Assembly: GCA_040954595.2 (NCBI GenBank)
Contig: CM082588.2
Coordinates: 930,001 to 994,000, forward strand
Origin: Balanoglossus misakiensis
Taxonomy: Eukaryota > Hemichordata
Direction of reading: 5' to 3'
Length of the DNA: 64,000 bases
Part shown: piece after piece, positions 42,123 to 57,100 of the stretch
Numbering within the stretch: position 1 is the stretch's first letter
Layout: each line of letters opens with the position of its first letter
Notes under the pieces: generated by a model
What the model was told of the DNA's origin: nothing
Databases searched by the model: none
Seen by the model: the letters and a program-made list of their open reading frames with translations, nothing else
Made by a program: the position numbers and the translations under genes

Positions 42123-45100
42123 GTAATTAAAATAATGCCAGACTTCAGTTCTAGAACTTCATCTCTGCGATGCAGTCGAAGATGACGGGTGCCTGGCTTG
42201 TGTGTATCTATGCACTTTATGATTGCACGTACACACCAACGCATTGCGTAGGTGTTAGCTCTCTGTCCACACCGCAGATGTCATTTTAAACACCAATTTA
42301 ACAAGTTTCAATCGACGTGCGGCGATTTTGTGTCCAAAACCACAATCGTTCCAGTGGTTAACAAATACGAATTGACACTTGTCAGCTACTTCAAGAAGTG
42401 TGTCAGTCTGACTTAAGTGTTTATTTCTAATGTGTGCCTGTGAAATCGACAACGGACACCGGAAGTTCAAGTTTACTAAGCTCAAACTGGTCTTGACTGG
42501 ACTAAACTCAAAAGAGTCCACAGTTATATCGAATTACAATTTTATAATCAAGTTTGAGAATACCAGTTTGGTATAGTTACTGCATTTATATCATTTATCT
42601 CAGATCCCACATTTAGTCTTTAATTTAATTGTTTAATCTTGTTATACATATTTTACAATAGTTTACATATCTTGACATGTATCAAGGAACTGTGCATGTA
42701 GCATATCTAGTACCCACGTACATGCAAATTGATACTCCATGTGTACTTATACAGATCATGTATGTATAGTGTGGTATAGACAGGTTAATAACCCAGATTA
42801 ACTGAAATTTATTCCGTCCAAATCCCTTGTAAATTTCTGTCTGCAGAACTTGAGCACAAATGCAGTAAGCCCTGCCAGCAGTATACAGTCGACCTCTGCC
42901 AGCAAACCAGCTCCCAAAGCTTGGTTTACCACAGATATACAGCATATGATGTGAGTATATACCCAAAGAGTCTGTTGAACCGGTTGCCAGGACCGATCAA
43001 TTACTTTGATTGACAGCTCTGAATGACCATAACACTCCGGATATGATGCCAATATCTTAATACCTTCTGATAAATACACCCTTTGGAAACTTGCCAACTG
43101 TCTGTGGGGTCATTTAACTATTTTAAGTTTTTAACTCATTAATAATTATGTTCTTATGTTCACAGTTCAAGAAATATTAAGCAGCCAATATAATTTGTAT
43201 TACAAATGAAATTTAATACTTTTTACTAACATGGTGCACTATTAATAGTACTGAGTCACCCTTGGATGTGTTCCATATAAAGCTGACTTCATACTGACCC
43301 AGAAGTCATTCACTTCACTTAGTGTAAAAATATCCATATGTTTTTACACTGCGATAAAGTGAATTAAACAATGTACATACATGTGTATAATGAGTGGTCA
43401 AGTTAAATATGTTAAGTTGAGTCCAGGGGAAAAGAGTAGGTTTGGGGTGAATGACCTGGCTTGGACATAGCTGCCCAATGAATGTGTGACTGATTCATTC
43501 ATAACTCTCACACCAGTCATTGTAGCCAGACATCCCTGTTAGGTTACAACCATTCATTTATGTATGAGGCTATTGATTTTCAGATCAGTCATTCTATACA
43601 GACACAGATCATGATGAAATGGGAAACTTCAAAAGATTTTCTTTTTATGAATGAACTTGGAAACAATGTTGGCACAGTGCCAAGTTTAGGCTTGGTAACT
43701 GAGTGGAGGAATGTGGGTAGTTGCTTTCAGTTTACAGTTCATCTGCTAGAACGTTAGGACTGACTATAGAGCACAATACTTAAAGAATTGTTTGGCTTGT
43801 CAGATTTAAAACATCAGACGACCAGATACACCTGTCTGACATGGAAACACTACAGAGTGTTAGCTATGTGGAAGCAATTCTTACACAAATGTCCGTGAGA
43901 TCAATTGTATCCACAGTCACAAGGAGATGAGTCACTTCCCTGGCCAGTGTGAAAATGAAAATGGCCTCTGTCCCATTAACAATAACAGCTCATTTAACGT
44001 ATTAAAAGGAGTGATTTAATAACATATCTAACAAAGTTATCTGTCTGGTAACTTCCTATATACAACCAAACATTGTGGTTACCAAGGGAAACAGGAAACA
44101 TATGATATGTAATTGTTGTAATTGATAATCTTGACGTAAATTTAAATTTCAATTAACCCAGCGTTGCTTTGCTAACTTGATCAGATTGATTGAAAGCAGT
44201 TTGATAAAAATCTGGAATGTACACTAGAGCCCTTGAAGTTCTTGGATCACTTATACTCTTATTTTTATTTTATTTTTATTTTATTTTATTTTATTCTATC
44301 CGTCGTCCACCGGGAAAGATCTTAACTACAGAATAAGTTATCCACCACTCCTGGGGAAGGGAGAAGCAATGAGAAGTGCCTTGCTCAAGGGCACAACATC
44401 GCCACCATGTCTGGTCTGGGTCTCCAAGCCACAATCCTCTGACAGTCAGCCTGTTATATTCGCCACTTGACCACGATGCCCTTAAACCCAAAGATAATAT
44501 TGCTTGCTAGAAAATCTCAATTTATATGAAAAATACTGAATAACTCTCCCAGAAAATATTGGCTGCAATTTTGACCATAATAACACTGTCATACTGGAGA
44601 CAGATATATTCTTGATTTTCTTTAAAGTGAGATGATGTACACCCTGTTTGTATTTTCTTTTGCCAAAGTATTCCACACAAGCATTAATAAAATACAACAG
44701 AATTGAGAGGACCTGGCTGTAGTATGATTCATTTTTACATTTATCAATGAGATACATCATAGATGAATACATGAATTACTGTTACAAATTCATGAGACTT
44801 TGTAAGTATGATTATCAGAGGTTATCACCAGAAACCAGTATTCTCAGAAATTGCTTGTTCAATTGCTTTGATAATTGTCCAAAGGGCTTTCTCTGCATGA
44901 TAGCTTAAAATTTTGACAAAAACAGTGATATCACATACTGGGGCAATTCTGTGCTCCACTTTCAAGCAACACAGAGCTTATAGGGCTGATTGTCTTTCAT
45001 CATTTATCATTCATCTTTCTGTACTCTATCATCTAAGAAGAAACCTCTGTTCGTGTTCAGTGTACAAGTCCCAAGGGTTGGTCTAAGTCAGATTTGTTGA

Positions 45101-48100
45101 AATCATAATACAAAATGTATCTGCCGTATTGTATTTTTGGGCTGCTTTGTCACTTGATTAAAACTTTTCTCAGAAACTGCTTTGCTGATAAAATAATCTC
45201 TATAATAACTTCCTCAAGCTCTTTTAAATTTAATTATTGGGTCTCTAGGTTTACTCAAGTTGTGTTTTTGGATATTTTTGTGATGTTGATTTTCTTTTCT
45301 AAAAAGTTTCCTAAGGGGTTAACTTGTATCACTAGGGTTTAACCCTTTCACCACCATGGTTCAGTCCAATCCCAATGTTTCCTATGGTAAAGTTGGACCT
45401 GTATAGATGGAACTGGGGGTGAAAGGGACCCATGGAAATAAATGGTCGGATCTTGAATAAAGTTCAGTTTCACACCTCCTGACAAGAATGTGCTAATAAC
45501 AAGTATTTGGACATAAGTTTATAATGAGTGTTTTTTCGGTGGTTTCTTTATTGGTTGATAATGAGAGAGTGGAGTATTGGGAAGGGCCCGCAGGGATACT
45601 AAGAGTCTTATGGTGTCATGCATAAATTATATATCAATTTCTGGGAGTTAATGTGTGGTCGGACATCAGGGGAGTTTGAGCTTAGAACAAAGACTTGCCT
45701 CGAGCAATACAACATCTGTCAGAGACTACAAAGTGTCAAAGTCACCATTCGCCCCAACAAGCCTTGTCTACAATATATAACATCAGGTCTAACATTTGAA
45801 ACAATCTCTTTCCTTTTCTTGTTTTTTTCTCTCGATTGATGATTATAATATAGAGATTCAGTAGTAGAGGAATGATGGCTGAATTCACAATAGCTGATGG
45901 TTTTGATGAGTATAGATTGGAGGTGGTATCAATTGTAGCTGAAGTAATGATGTGACTCATCAAACTATCAAGGGGCGCATTGAGTTGGGCTTGATGTGTC
46001 TGCCCTCATTTCTCTCTCTTTGTTTTTATGTTCTGCCTGTCGGAACAAATTGTGTTTTATCGGAACAAGTCGGGATTGTATTATTGGAGGGCTCTCTGAC
46101 CTACAATCAAATATCAGATGTGGTTGTCTGTAACGCAAGATGACGTTATTCTTTCAAGTGTGTCCACAAACATTGTCCAGAAAGTTTGAAATAATGCTGG
46201 CTGATCAAGGGAACACTTCTTCTGACTTGTGATTCTCCCTTTGTACGTGATCAGTATTGCAGACCCTTTCTGTGCCGTCCAAACCAATATGGCAGACCAG
46301 TCACACATGAGAATTCTCGACAGTCAACCAACCAAATTAATTTTACATGTTGTGGTACGTGTATGTAGCTGAGCATGAAACAATGAGAAAAGCTCAGTCA
46401 TGTTTTGTTTGGTCTCGACTTTGGAGAAAATTGGTCCAGATCTCACAGAAAAGAAAGTAGACATCATTAGTCAGGCAATGAACAACGTCTTGATTCTAGA
46501 TGAGACAAAAATTAGATTTTTATAGCACTCATTTTCAAATAATTACCAGTCTTAAGTGTATAAACATTGACTGTACTGTAGTTGAAAATGATGATGAGAA
46601 ATCCTGCCACAGGGAAGATGGCTTATCTTTGTAACTATGGTAACCAGACAATCTTCTTCCAGACGAATAAGTTTTACATGCTCTTGATTCTATCATACAT
46701 CAAATTATCACTAATTTTTAATATATACTTAAGTTTCATTGTTGTTTAGGAGTTTATTTCTCTGTAATATGTCACCTCTAGCAGAGGAAATCCACCCAAA
46801 AGCTATGTATGTAGTCCTAGTAGTGCAGACAAGCACTAGCCATTTGACATTATGTTCACCCAACCAATTGGTTCTTGTACGGTTTTATAATGTTGAGGGT
46901 AAAAAAACCATTTTAAAATTAGAAACTAATCCGTATTAGTTTTTATGGTTGATTTGTATGATCATCTGGGTTTTCCCGTCGATATTTAGCGGGCTCTTAG
47001 TGTCTGACTAATACCAGAAAAAGAAGATCCTAATGATTTTCTGTTAGCCAGACTTCGGAGATAACGCTGTATGAAGTACTGAAGCATAAAATAAGTCGGA
47101 GACATGATAATCTTTTGTCAGAATTTGTTGCTGGCAGCAATGTTGCACAATATAAGATCCAATCGCCATGACAATATCCCAACTCATTGTAATATTCCGT
47201 ATCAAATATTAATTTTTAATTCGTAGCAAAATGATAATTTTGATATTTTAAGGGAGTTTATATTTCTCAATGTGGACCCATGTGTTTGGAAATGATAGCA
47301 TCTCTTTGAGAGGACTTCTAAAATATTAAATATTCCCAGGATGTGTTAAAATAGATTCTGCAGTGCTCAGTGATAAGAACCTCTTCATTTTGACGAAAGA
47401 ACTGGCCCTCCCATACCCTATATTGAAAAGCTTATGATGTCATTTATGTACTACAAGAAGGAAACGTGTCTGTAGTATTTATAACGTCGTGACCTCTGAT
47501 ACATCTTTTTTGAAAAGGTGGATCATAAATGATTGAAGCGTAAGTGTACTGAGGGAGGATATCTGGTAACAAAGACTACATCAATTACTTCCAATTAATC
47601 CGTGTGTGGTTGTGTGTAATTCCTGGTTCCTGTCCACAGTAGTATCAATTATTCAAGAACCGAGATACACATGTATCTTTCTTTCCAATTGTGATCCGCA
47701 AGGTGGAATCATTTTCAATATGTGAAGTTGAAATGAAGTACCAGTAACATTCCATATTGATAATCTGACTTGTTCAACACAAGTCTCTCAAAAAATTGTC
47801 TCATGTACAATTGCATGCTGTTTTCTAGAAAATGACAGTTGTCAAATATCAATTGTGAAGCTGTAATGTACGTAACATGAGGTTATAAAACATACATTCT
47901 AACTGTACACATTTCATATTTTTTTTTACTCTTGCAGACATCATTATATCATGTTGTTTCAAAGACCTGTTTTATAAGAAAGCCTTATTATTTCTTTCTA
48001 CCGAGGAATGTCGTTTCCCCGAAAAAATCCCTGAAACTGCTGTTGATTAGTGCCGGTGGTATGTCACGACATCACAAGAGATGTTACCATGGATACGCAC

Positions 48101-51100
48101 ATGTCATGTGATGGACAAGGTTTGCTGGATAGCCAGTGTAATCAGCTTGGTCACAAATATTGACGTATGATTTTGTTTCCTGAGATTGGTCATTTCCTGC
48201 TCTTCTGTAGATCCCGGCGGTGAGGTTGTTTCAAAGACCTGTTGCCATAACATGAGAATTGTGTTCTGTATGCAGGTGTCTTCTGACATAGCTTGAAGTG
48301 TCGGCTAGTGTTTTTGTGGGTTTGCTGAGAGAGAGAGGGAGGGAGAGAGATGTGTTTTCTCAGAGAGAGACAGACAGACAGACATAGGCAAACAGAGAGA
48401 AAGATCGAGAGACACAGAGAGAATTTGCTTGCTTTGAAATGCCGCAATCACCACCTATTACAAAATGGTCGTGTCTGACAACAGATGCCATCAACAATCA
48501 TGCAGTCTTGCAGAGAAGGCAGAGGGCAACCACACAAGTGCAGTGCAACTTTTGATACTTCAATCTCTTCATTCCGAGAGGACTTATCCCTCACCAGCTA
48601 ATCAGAATTTATTTGTCATCTCTAAAGAGCATTAAACGGCCAGTTTCCCACTCATATGCTGACTGGCCTTGATCACTGAACTTTACCTCAAGTACATGTT
48701 TTTGTGTTGATATCCTGGACTAGCATCTGTTGCAGTTCATGATGCATTTCAGTTGTTACAAGTAAAAGGTGGTGAGGAATGTGAGAAACTGGCATGAAAA
48801 TACTTCGGCTTCGTAATGAAAAAGCAATCATACAACGACAGAGCAACATAGATGGAGATACGTGTAGCTAATACCACATAATATGGTTGCAACCAGTGAA
48901 TTTCACTTCTTGTATGGCCTGCTTGATTTCTGTTGGCCAGTTTATTCAATGGTTTTATTCCAGTTGTTTGTAATACCATATCCAACACTGCATGGATATG
49001 ATAGCTATAGAAATGTGTTATACCCTGCACTCACAGCACCAGGATACAACGGAAATAGAAACTGTTAATAAAGCATAAGTGACATTGATCTTGTGGCAGG
49101 CTGTGGTTTTCTTGTCAAGGTCATTTCCACATTGATCTCTTCACGCATTGATTATATCCCTGTCTGATTGCGTCACCACCATCCCTGGTTGCAGCGATAC
49201 CAGCTGCAGAACCGATATTTTGCCACCGGGAGTTTCTTGCAATGATGTCACAGTGTAGGCAAATGATCTGTTGGCATTTCCTGTGTGACTCACATTGCTT
49301 GGACACTCTCACACATGTGTGTGCAACATTGCAGTCGAGTGATGGTTTTTTTTCTTCACATTTGCTCACTTACACTATGGTAAGTTCCGATAATGCCAGG
49401 TCATGCAAACCAGTATTCCGTTTAGTCCTGTTTTTGCTTGTTCACAATCTGCAGTGAAGTTAAATAAAGAAGAGGGGTTGAGATGTACTATATTGCCATG
49501 GCTCTGTATGGTAATTTCATGATATGAATTTCATCCCAGTACCTAAAATCCAATACTTTAATTGAAGTACCCCTGTATTGATACTGAGGTGATACTTGGA
49601 ATAGTAAAAGCTGTGATTGTGTGGAACGTGCGGTGATAGTCTGTCATCACTGATACTACCTGCGCAGATAACGACTTTAAGACAGTTAAGTAGGCGGTCT
49701 GGTCTCTTTCCGTAGTGGGTAGATATTCATTCCTGGTCGTTGTCTGAAATGGATCGATATTTCTTCCTGACTGTTTGTCTAATCACACGCAGGAAGACAA
49801 GATAGGAAGGGAAGACACTTGGCGGGTTGTCTTTGAATGTGCCATGTGTCAATAGCTTTGTGTTATTACTAGTACTTATTGCAGAGAATAGACTTCCAGT
49901 GAGTGTCAACACTGTCCATGTCATTCCTCCAATTCTCATTGTGTCCTCACTTTTCTGAACGGCAAGTAAAGTACCCCTGGACGGCTGACAATGGTCAAAA
50001 AGAGATTTATTGTAATTATCAAGGTTCTTGTTGTATACATTACATTGTAAATGCTTCCTGCCTTGCCCATAGTAGCAGGCTTTATGCTGACACTCATTTG
50101 TCTGGTCCACATACCGACATATCCTGCCGATCTATCAAACCTAACATATGTCAGTTAGCCAGATCTCGCTTATACATTTCATGCAGTCTCTAAATCACAA
50201 CTTTTAAAAAGGGACAAAGTCGATAAATCTTGACATCCATAGTTGATTAAGTTTCCTCTGATAGTACACTCATGTTGGTCTGATCACTGAAACATGCTCG
50301 ATGCTCAACTCAAACCCAGTACATAGGCATATTAGTTCCATAATCAAGTATCAAAAACTATGATAGAAGTATTTAAATGCTACAATGTATGCTTGTATGT
50401 AGCTTATGCCTTTAAATTAAGAATGTTTCACTTTCAGTTTTTCTCACTAAAACTTTTTGAGAAGTAAAAATATTCCACTAATATTTATATCTTTGTACAT
50501 CATTTGAATTTACGATGGTAATTGCCATAAGACATTGATCTAAACTTTGAGAATCAGGATTTCAGTGCTCAAGGGTAGATCCTTTGTCTTGTATACAATG
50601 ATGGAATCCAGTATGTACATATAGGTCAAGCCAAGGACTTCGTGGGGAAGCTAAGCGTCCTCAGAATGACCTTTCAAGGCCACTGGCCGCCCAGTGACTG
50701 CGGTTTGACTGATAATATATACTGGGCAAGAAGTAGTGTGTGGAATTTACCATCAAACTTTATGACTTGATTGAGATGGGGGTCATTGAACTGAGATCTA
50801 TCCCAGCATGCACTGGGTTTTGGCCTCCTTTTGGTCACATGACGGTTGAATCATGTGCAATGCGATATCTGTGTACGTTTCTGTTTAATACGGTGTATAT
50901 TTCTGTCCACGTAACTCTCAGATTTATTGGCCTGAAAAAGCAGTGGGGTCGTTGTCTTTTAACTTAACCACAAGTGTTGTTATTTCTTTTAAAAATACAT
51001 TGACAGAATATTTACGAGTGACGTCCTGGTCTTTTTGCCAGTGGTGGAAAGTTTGGATGGGAATGGGATACCAAGAATATAAAGAGCCCCTTGTGGGTTA

Positions 51101-54100
51101 TGAATTATCTGCAAAAGTTTGAAGTGCTTTGAAACGTGCTTGTTATTGACAGTCATTATTGTTGTGACCTTCAACACCAGTTGCTGCGACCTTCGACACA
51201 CTGATCCCCTGGCCTACATTCTGATGTTGCACCAACCCACATCACACCCATGATGGATGTTCTACCCCGTTGGTGAATGGTACGTCCCGTGAAACCACCA
51301 GTACTCAACCACATCTCACTGTATGGTGTCAGGCAAATGGCCAAAATACGACCACTGACCACTGCCAACCAGTATTCACTCAGAATATATTGTTGTGAAA
51401 TAAATTCAAATTTGAGGTTTTGTATGTATTCCCAATAAGGTAGCATGTTATTGGATGTATGTCAATGTGAAATGCTATCTGTAGTGATGTCATAATGTTG
51501 GCTGCCAGCCCAATACTGTGTGTACATAATGGGTGTACCACCTTTCTTGTCATCTAGATGATCTGTTGTTACTGCTTGTCAAAAGTCTAAACCTCAAAAC
51601 CAAAGTGGTCAACTTTCACCTGTAATTAAAATACAAATCAGAGGTCACCAGGTAATATTTTGATTACAGAGTCATTATCATTATTTAGAAATCCAATATT
51701 AGAAATTCAAAATATCCACCAATCTCTGTGTTAATATAAAAGTTTAATATTCCTCCTTCGTAGGATGAAACCTGTGGATTGATGACAGACTGTTTATATG
51801 AAGTTACAGCATACAGGTACTGGTTGTTCATCTGTGCCAAAAACATGAACTGGACTCTTCAACTATAGATAGATCTGGTTGTACTCTTATCAATAATACA
51901 ACTGCTATCAATATCAGTATTTGTCAGGAAGTAAGTTCCAAACAGTCCAATTATAAATGTCTCCATCCAGTCAAATCCAAAGTACACAAAGTTATTTCTT
52001 CAAAACAGTGGGAGAAGATTTTGAATTTTTCCATGTCTGCTAAGTTTGCTGTGCAAGACATGGCTTCATTTGCCAGTTGCGTATAGATACGACAAACCAT
52101 GACATGTTTCTGGCCCTCATTCAAATGGAAATTTGTCCACATCAGCAAATCAACCTCTGCCCAGGCCGGGGTGTTGCCAATCTATAGCGACTCGCGCCGC
52201 TAGTGTTTCAACTCCAGGATTTCACACTGAGAATCAATTATTTGTTGATAAAAAACCACAAGCTGACCAATATGAAGTTGTAATTACCGACAAATTATTT
52301 ATTTTCTAACAAGTTAGCTGACACATTGCTGCAGCTATTCAGAGCGTGGCGGATTTTATTGTAGATCGCTTTGCTGTGGTCAGAATTCACCTGCCACTCA
52401 TTTTGTTCTCGTACCGTGAGAAACCAAAGATGCGATTGTCCGCAAACCGTATGCAGTTTGTTTTCCATCACGTGATTGGTGACCGCTTAGTGGATTTCGA
52501 TGGCGTGGTCGACATTTACATACCACAGACGCCAATTACCCCAACGAAGCGTAAGTAGAAACTGACCACGATTTGCCTCGCAGTGAAATTAATGCAAGAA
52601 TTGTCCTCCAATATTAAAAGCCTTCTTATAATGGGGGTCCTGTAACCAAGACCAAGGCAGAAAGACCATCAGAGAATAGATATTGTTGATTGGACAGTAT
52701 GAACTACCACACACTAAGTATAAAATGTGACAGCGAGGCCCTTGTGGTCAGCTCTGCCATTCAGCTAACAAATTCTTGTGGTTAGACTTCCTTCCTGTCA
52801 AGGCGTCACACAATCTGAGTCCACAAAATGGCTTTATTCAAATCATGCAAGTATGTTGCTATGATTATAGCTCAACGCTGGAAACCCACGGCGAATACAA
52901 TAGAGCAGCTTTATACTAGAAGTTCGGATTATTGATCTGAGGGAGGTGGTCAAGCGTTTGGCCGAAAGTGTGATGTGAATTCCAATAAAGAGACTACAGA
53001 CCATGAATGACTGTTAAACTGAAAATAATGACATTAGACCAAATATGAAGGAACTGTCTCGTTGCTTGAGTCACTGAACGTAGCTGTGTAATGCTGAAAT
53101 TATGCAAACCAGCTGTGATAATTAATTAACTATCAGACAATGCAACTTGAAGTTATGTCAGTTTTAAAACAGGCGTCAGAACAGCCCTGTTTCTACCCAG
53201 CATGCACTGCTTCAACAGTGCAAGAATCTGTGTGTCAGCTGTTTCGAATATGCCACCCTGGAATTGTAGGGCGACAGTTATTTTGGGTCTGAATGAAATC
53301 ATCTCAAAAACATGTAGGTCACTTTCCTCGGGACATAGTTTCAGTATGAAATAATCCGTTCCACAAATGCTAATCCTGAACCTGTTGAAGTGTTGCATAA
53401 ACCAGGAGAAAATACCCAGGGACTTCAAAACTGATATTCAATAGATGGAATGTAAAAAATGCCTGATGTACAAAGTCTGTCCCTCAACTGATGCCTTCCC
53501 AGCATGCACTGCTGCATTCCGTTCTCAAGAATTGTTACCATGGTAACTGATGAGGTCACCTGGGTTCAAACGAGTTGGGAACCAACGCCCAGAGATGTGG
53601 CACTGACACACTGACATAAATTCTTGGGCCATACGAATGAATTCTTATGTTGTATGTCTTGAAAGTGAACGCTGGATTGCATTTCTCTTAGCTGTCAAAT
53701 GATTCCACACCAAGCGGAGAAAATAACTTTGATAAAAAAAGAGCATGTTACTGTCTGTAAATTTGTCTCCTGTGAAGCAGATTGGCTATCAGCAGTGTTA
53801 CATGTTTGTTTTGCTCTGAGATAAATACCTAATACAGTGTGCATTATTACATTCTAAAATCTTATCACATGCTCCATTTCCTCACCAAATGTTATCTTTC
53901 ATTTGACAGTGAGACAGTATTAATGTTTAAATTGAGTCATCAAAGGTCTGTTCATTCCCAAATTGTTTCTGGAGTATACTAGATGGTCTGCCATGGCAAA
54001 CTGTCGGTGTCGTGCATAACTGGATTGACTCCAATAATATTGGTCCTTGTGTGTCTCATTTGAGATATTTATGAACAGACGTCTGTTCGTGACTTGAGGT

Positions 54101-57100
54101 CACTTCTCGTGTATTTTGTGATCGTTTGTGTGAAACCGTTGGAGTTGAATAAATGTGATAAAGGTGGTGCTTCTGATATCACCCAGGAGTAATTGCATTT
54201 TAACCTTACAATCAGACAAGCTTGCCGTGGACTACTGGTTATTGCAAAGTCATATATTGCAGGAAATTCAGGGAGGTACATGTACAATAATTCTTTTAAG
54301 ACAAAGCATGATCATTTGTACATGTACATAATTTGTAATCCTAATTTCAGGGTTGAGTATACTTTGTTGAATCACAGTGGATCTGTTTTAACACAATTGT
54401 CACGTCGTTTGACATTACCAGTGTTCTTTTGTTCTGCAAAAGTCACCAGTTAAACTCAACATTATATTGTTAAGTATATCATTGGGTGACTCATGATGAT
54501 TTAACTTCTAGTACTGATGCCATTGTCTTCATAAATCAAACGACCAGTTCCTGTTCTTGTCACTCTGTCCAGACAACATCTACTCGCAGTGATTGTAAAA
54601 CCACTCACTCTGCCTACACACTTGTCCCTTTGACACCCTAAAACTTGGCCACAGCTCATAAATCCTGTCACATGTTTTGGGATACATTCTTTCTATGTTT
54701 TTATGTCCAGTATGTGTATATATACAAGTGGGGCCAATGATTTGAAGATTTCATTCTTTTGAACAGAAATTGGAGACTGCAAAAATAATTGTAGGACTTC
54801 TGTCATGTAACATGTAATCTATTTGTCTTGAGTATTTCACTGTCAACTAGTTTTCAGTTAAAACCAGCTATCCTTCCTTTCCTTCAAGTATAACACAATG
54901 TGTCCATTGTCTTCTAGGGCCAGTCTTAGGGTCAGAGAGACTCTACTATCGGAAATCGGGGTGTATCAGTCAAACAGGTTAAACAGACTATGCCAGACAG
55001 GCCGTACCATTTGAGTAAAAAACAGGGATAAATTTAAGGTTGATTGATAGGAAGCGTTTTTATGTGTCAGTATAGTGAAGTCACGTGTGATACATAGAGT
55101 GATGCGATGAATGGTGATGTGTTAACTGCCGTATTGAAGATGAGCTTTGATGACATGTCAAGTATCATTGGATGATCTGATAACATGCAAAGGAGTCATT
55201 TCCTTGACGTATGCCAGTACTCTTAAAATTCACAGTTTTTTTATCCAAGCTGTGCTTCAAAGAGACACATCGCTTGCGATTGTCTTGCACCTGTTTGTCA
55301 AAATTTATTCTTTCCTTCCCGGCTTTCCTTGGAAACCTGAACTTAATTTGTGGCTCCTGTGATTGTTTGTTGAATATGAGCACCTGTACGGAAAGCGTAC
55401 AGTGATGTGTGATGTGGTAATTTGCTGTCACTGTATTGTGATGATGGTACATTTATCTTGTCATAGGCATTTCATGATATGCAACATTGTGCTGTGAATT
55501 TGACTGGATTTGTGACACTCTTGTGTGGATGCAGGAAGCCATAACTTGCAGCGGCCAATGATGACTCAACTCATTGGGACCTCAGTTATAAACACAACTT
55601 TTAAAAACTTATAAACATGTTATCTACTTGTCAATCAATCATGATGTAACAGTTGCTAGGTTCACCAGGTGGTATAGAAGTTTGTATTCGCTAATATCTC
55701 TTGCTTCAGCAGAGATGTTACATAGTATTATATCATTCTGTCAGGTCAGCGGTTTTGTTGGTTATTGTTGTCTTTGTGGGCCAGCTTATGTGTCTGAATG
55801 GCTCTCTCAAAGGTGAACGACACATTCAAGGCCATTCAACTCGTCGGGTACAATAGAGCACCAGTTGTACGACATTGTTGAGTCCAGTTTACACTTTGCC
55901 GGAAACGCTGTCTTTTGTCAAAATCTTGGCGTACACTGTCAGCTCCTGTAGTGGTGTTTGGAGAGAATATGTTGTCAGAAAAGTCGATTGCTGCGATTGG
56001 ATGTTTTTCTTCATAAATCTGTGTACAGTTGATGAATACTGACTAAATCAACGCAAAGACAGTATATCACGTCTTCAGTTTACTTGCACTTTGTCTACTT
56101 TGAGAATAAAACCATAAATAATGAATATTTATTTCAACTTTGTGTTCATGGTACGTTTTAAAGATGATCCCTCGCGACTATCCTAGTGTGAAGTCATCTG
56201 AATAATTGTGGCAAGTTTATTTTGAAAATATTTTTATTGTTTGAAATAATAACAAACTCATAACTGTCAGTGTTTAACCATGAAATGAGGGTCAGTGATG
56301 ACTTGTGTGGTTTTGTGTTGAATTGTTATGAAAGTGTTGTGGGAATGGGGATAAAATGTTTGATTGATTTTGGGTTAATGGTTAAAATGTGCCCTTTGAA
56401 GGTCTGTGGAAAAGTTTACAGAGGATTGTCCTTGGTAGCTAAGTTAAAGGCTAGGGTCATTTATCACTCCGAGAGGACCCTGATCTTGAAAAAATATCTC
56501 ACACCCCGGACAGCTGAGTTCCGACTACGTGAATCTTTCCCCGCTGAGTCAATAAAAAGAAGACGGCAAAGTTTTCAAAACAAAACAAAAGTGTGATTTA
56601 TGTTTGAGTGAAGATGAAAATGGTACCGGCAGATGCAAACCATATGATGTCTGAATGTCCACATTGCCTGTCCATTTCCCTGAGTAAAACTTTCAGAAAA
56701 GAAACCATTATACATTTAGAATGAGCATCATGTTAAGCAAATCAGTATTATAAATAAAATCTATTGATAATGAGCAACGGATCACTTAAAGGGCAACTGT
56801 TAATTTTCACATGGTAACATAGACGGCTTGGAATACTTCCTAACAACAACAGAACAAAACCGCAAATCTAAACACATTGTAAACTATATTCCCCATGAAA
56901 CTTTATGACACGGGACATAAAACCTGTTGTCATGGAAACACCTGGTCATCCACCTAGAACATAAGTACTCGCCTTCCTGATATTTATAGCGGGACAATCG
57001 TGCTGTGTATTCATGAAGAACCATGGATCCTGTTGTCGGTTTATAGTCAACAAGTTTATTATATTTCAGTTGGTTGGTCATGTAGAACAACCCGGTAGAC

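Noticed and set aside
42123-42846. Additional coding exon between SUPT3H exons 1 and 2
   Set aside because: Exons 1 and 2 join directly in phase 0 and no conserved peptide lies between them.
44419-44481. A- and B-box-like signals as a functional tRNA gene
   Set aside because: The arms do not fold into a full cloverleaf, the B box is degenerate, and the element continues into a SINE body and A-rich tail.
49727-50110. 127-codon minus-strand open frame with a hydrophobic N-terminal stretch after an internal Met
   Set aside because: No recognisable motif, no splice support, and AT-rich composition like its flanks; chance frame.
49903-53428. Search for a vertebrate-like RUNX distal (P1) exon starting MAS on the minus strand
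   Set aside because: No MAS-type start with a suitable donor was seen here or in the rest of the SUPT3H intron. The CpG islets remain only positional candidates.
56270-56596. 108-codon plus-strand open frame
   Set aside because: No family similarity and no promoter or splice context. One frame of this length is expected by chance in 64 kb.
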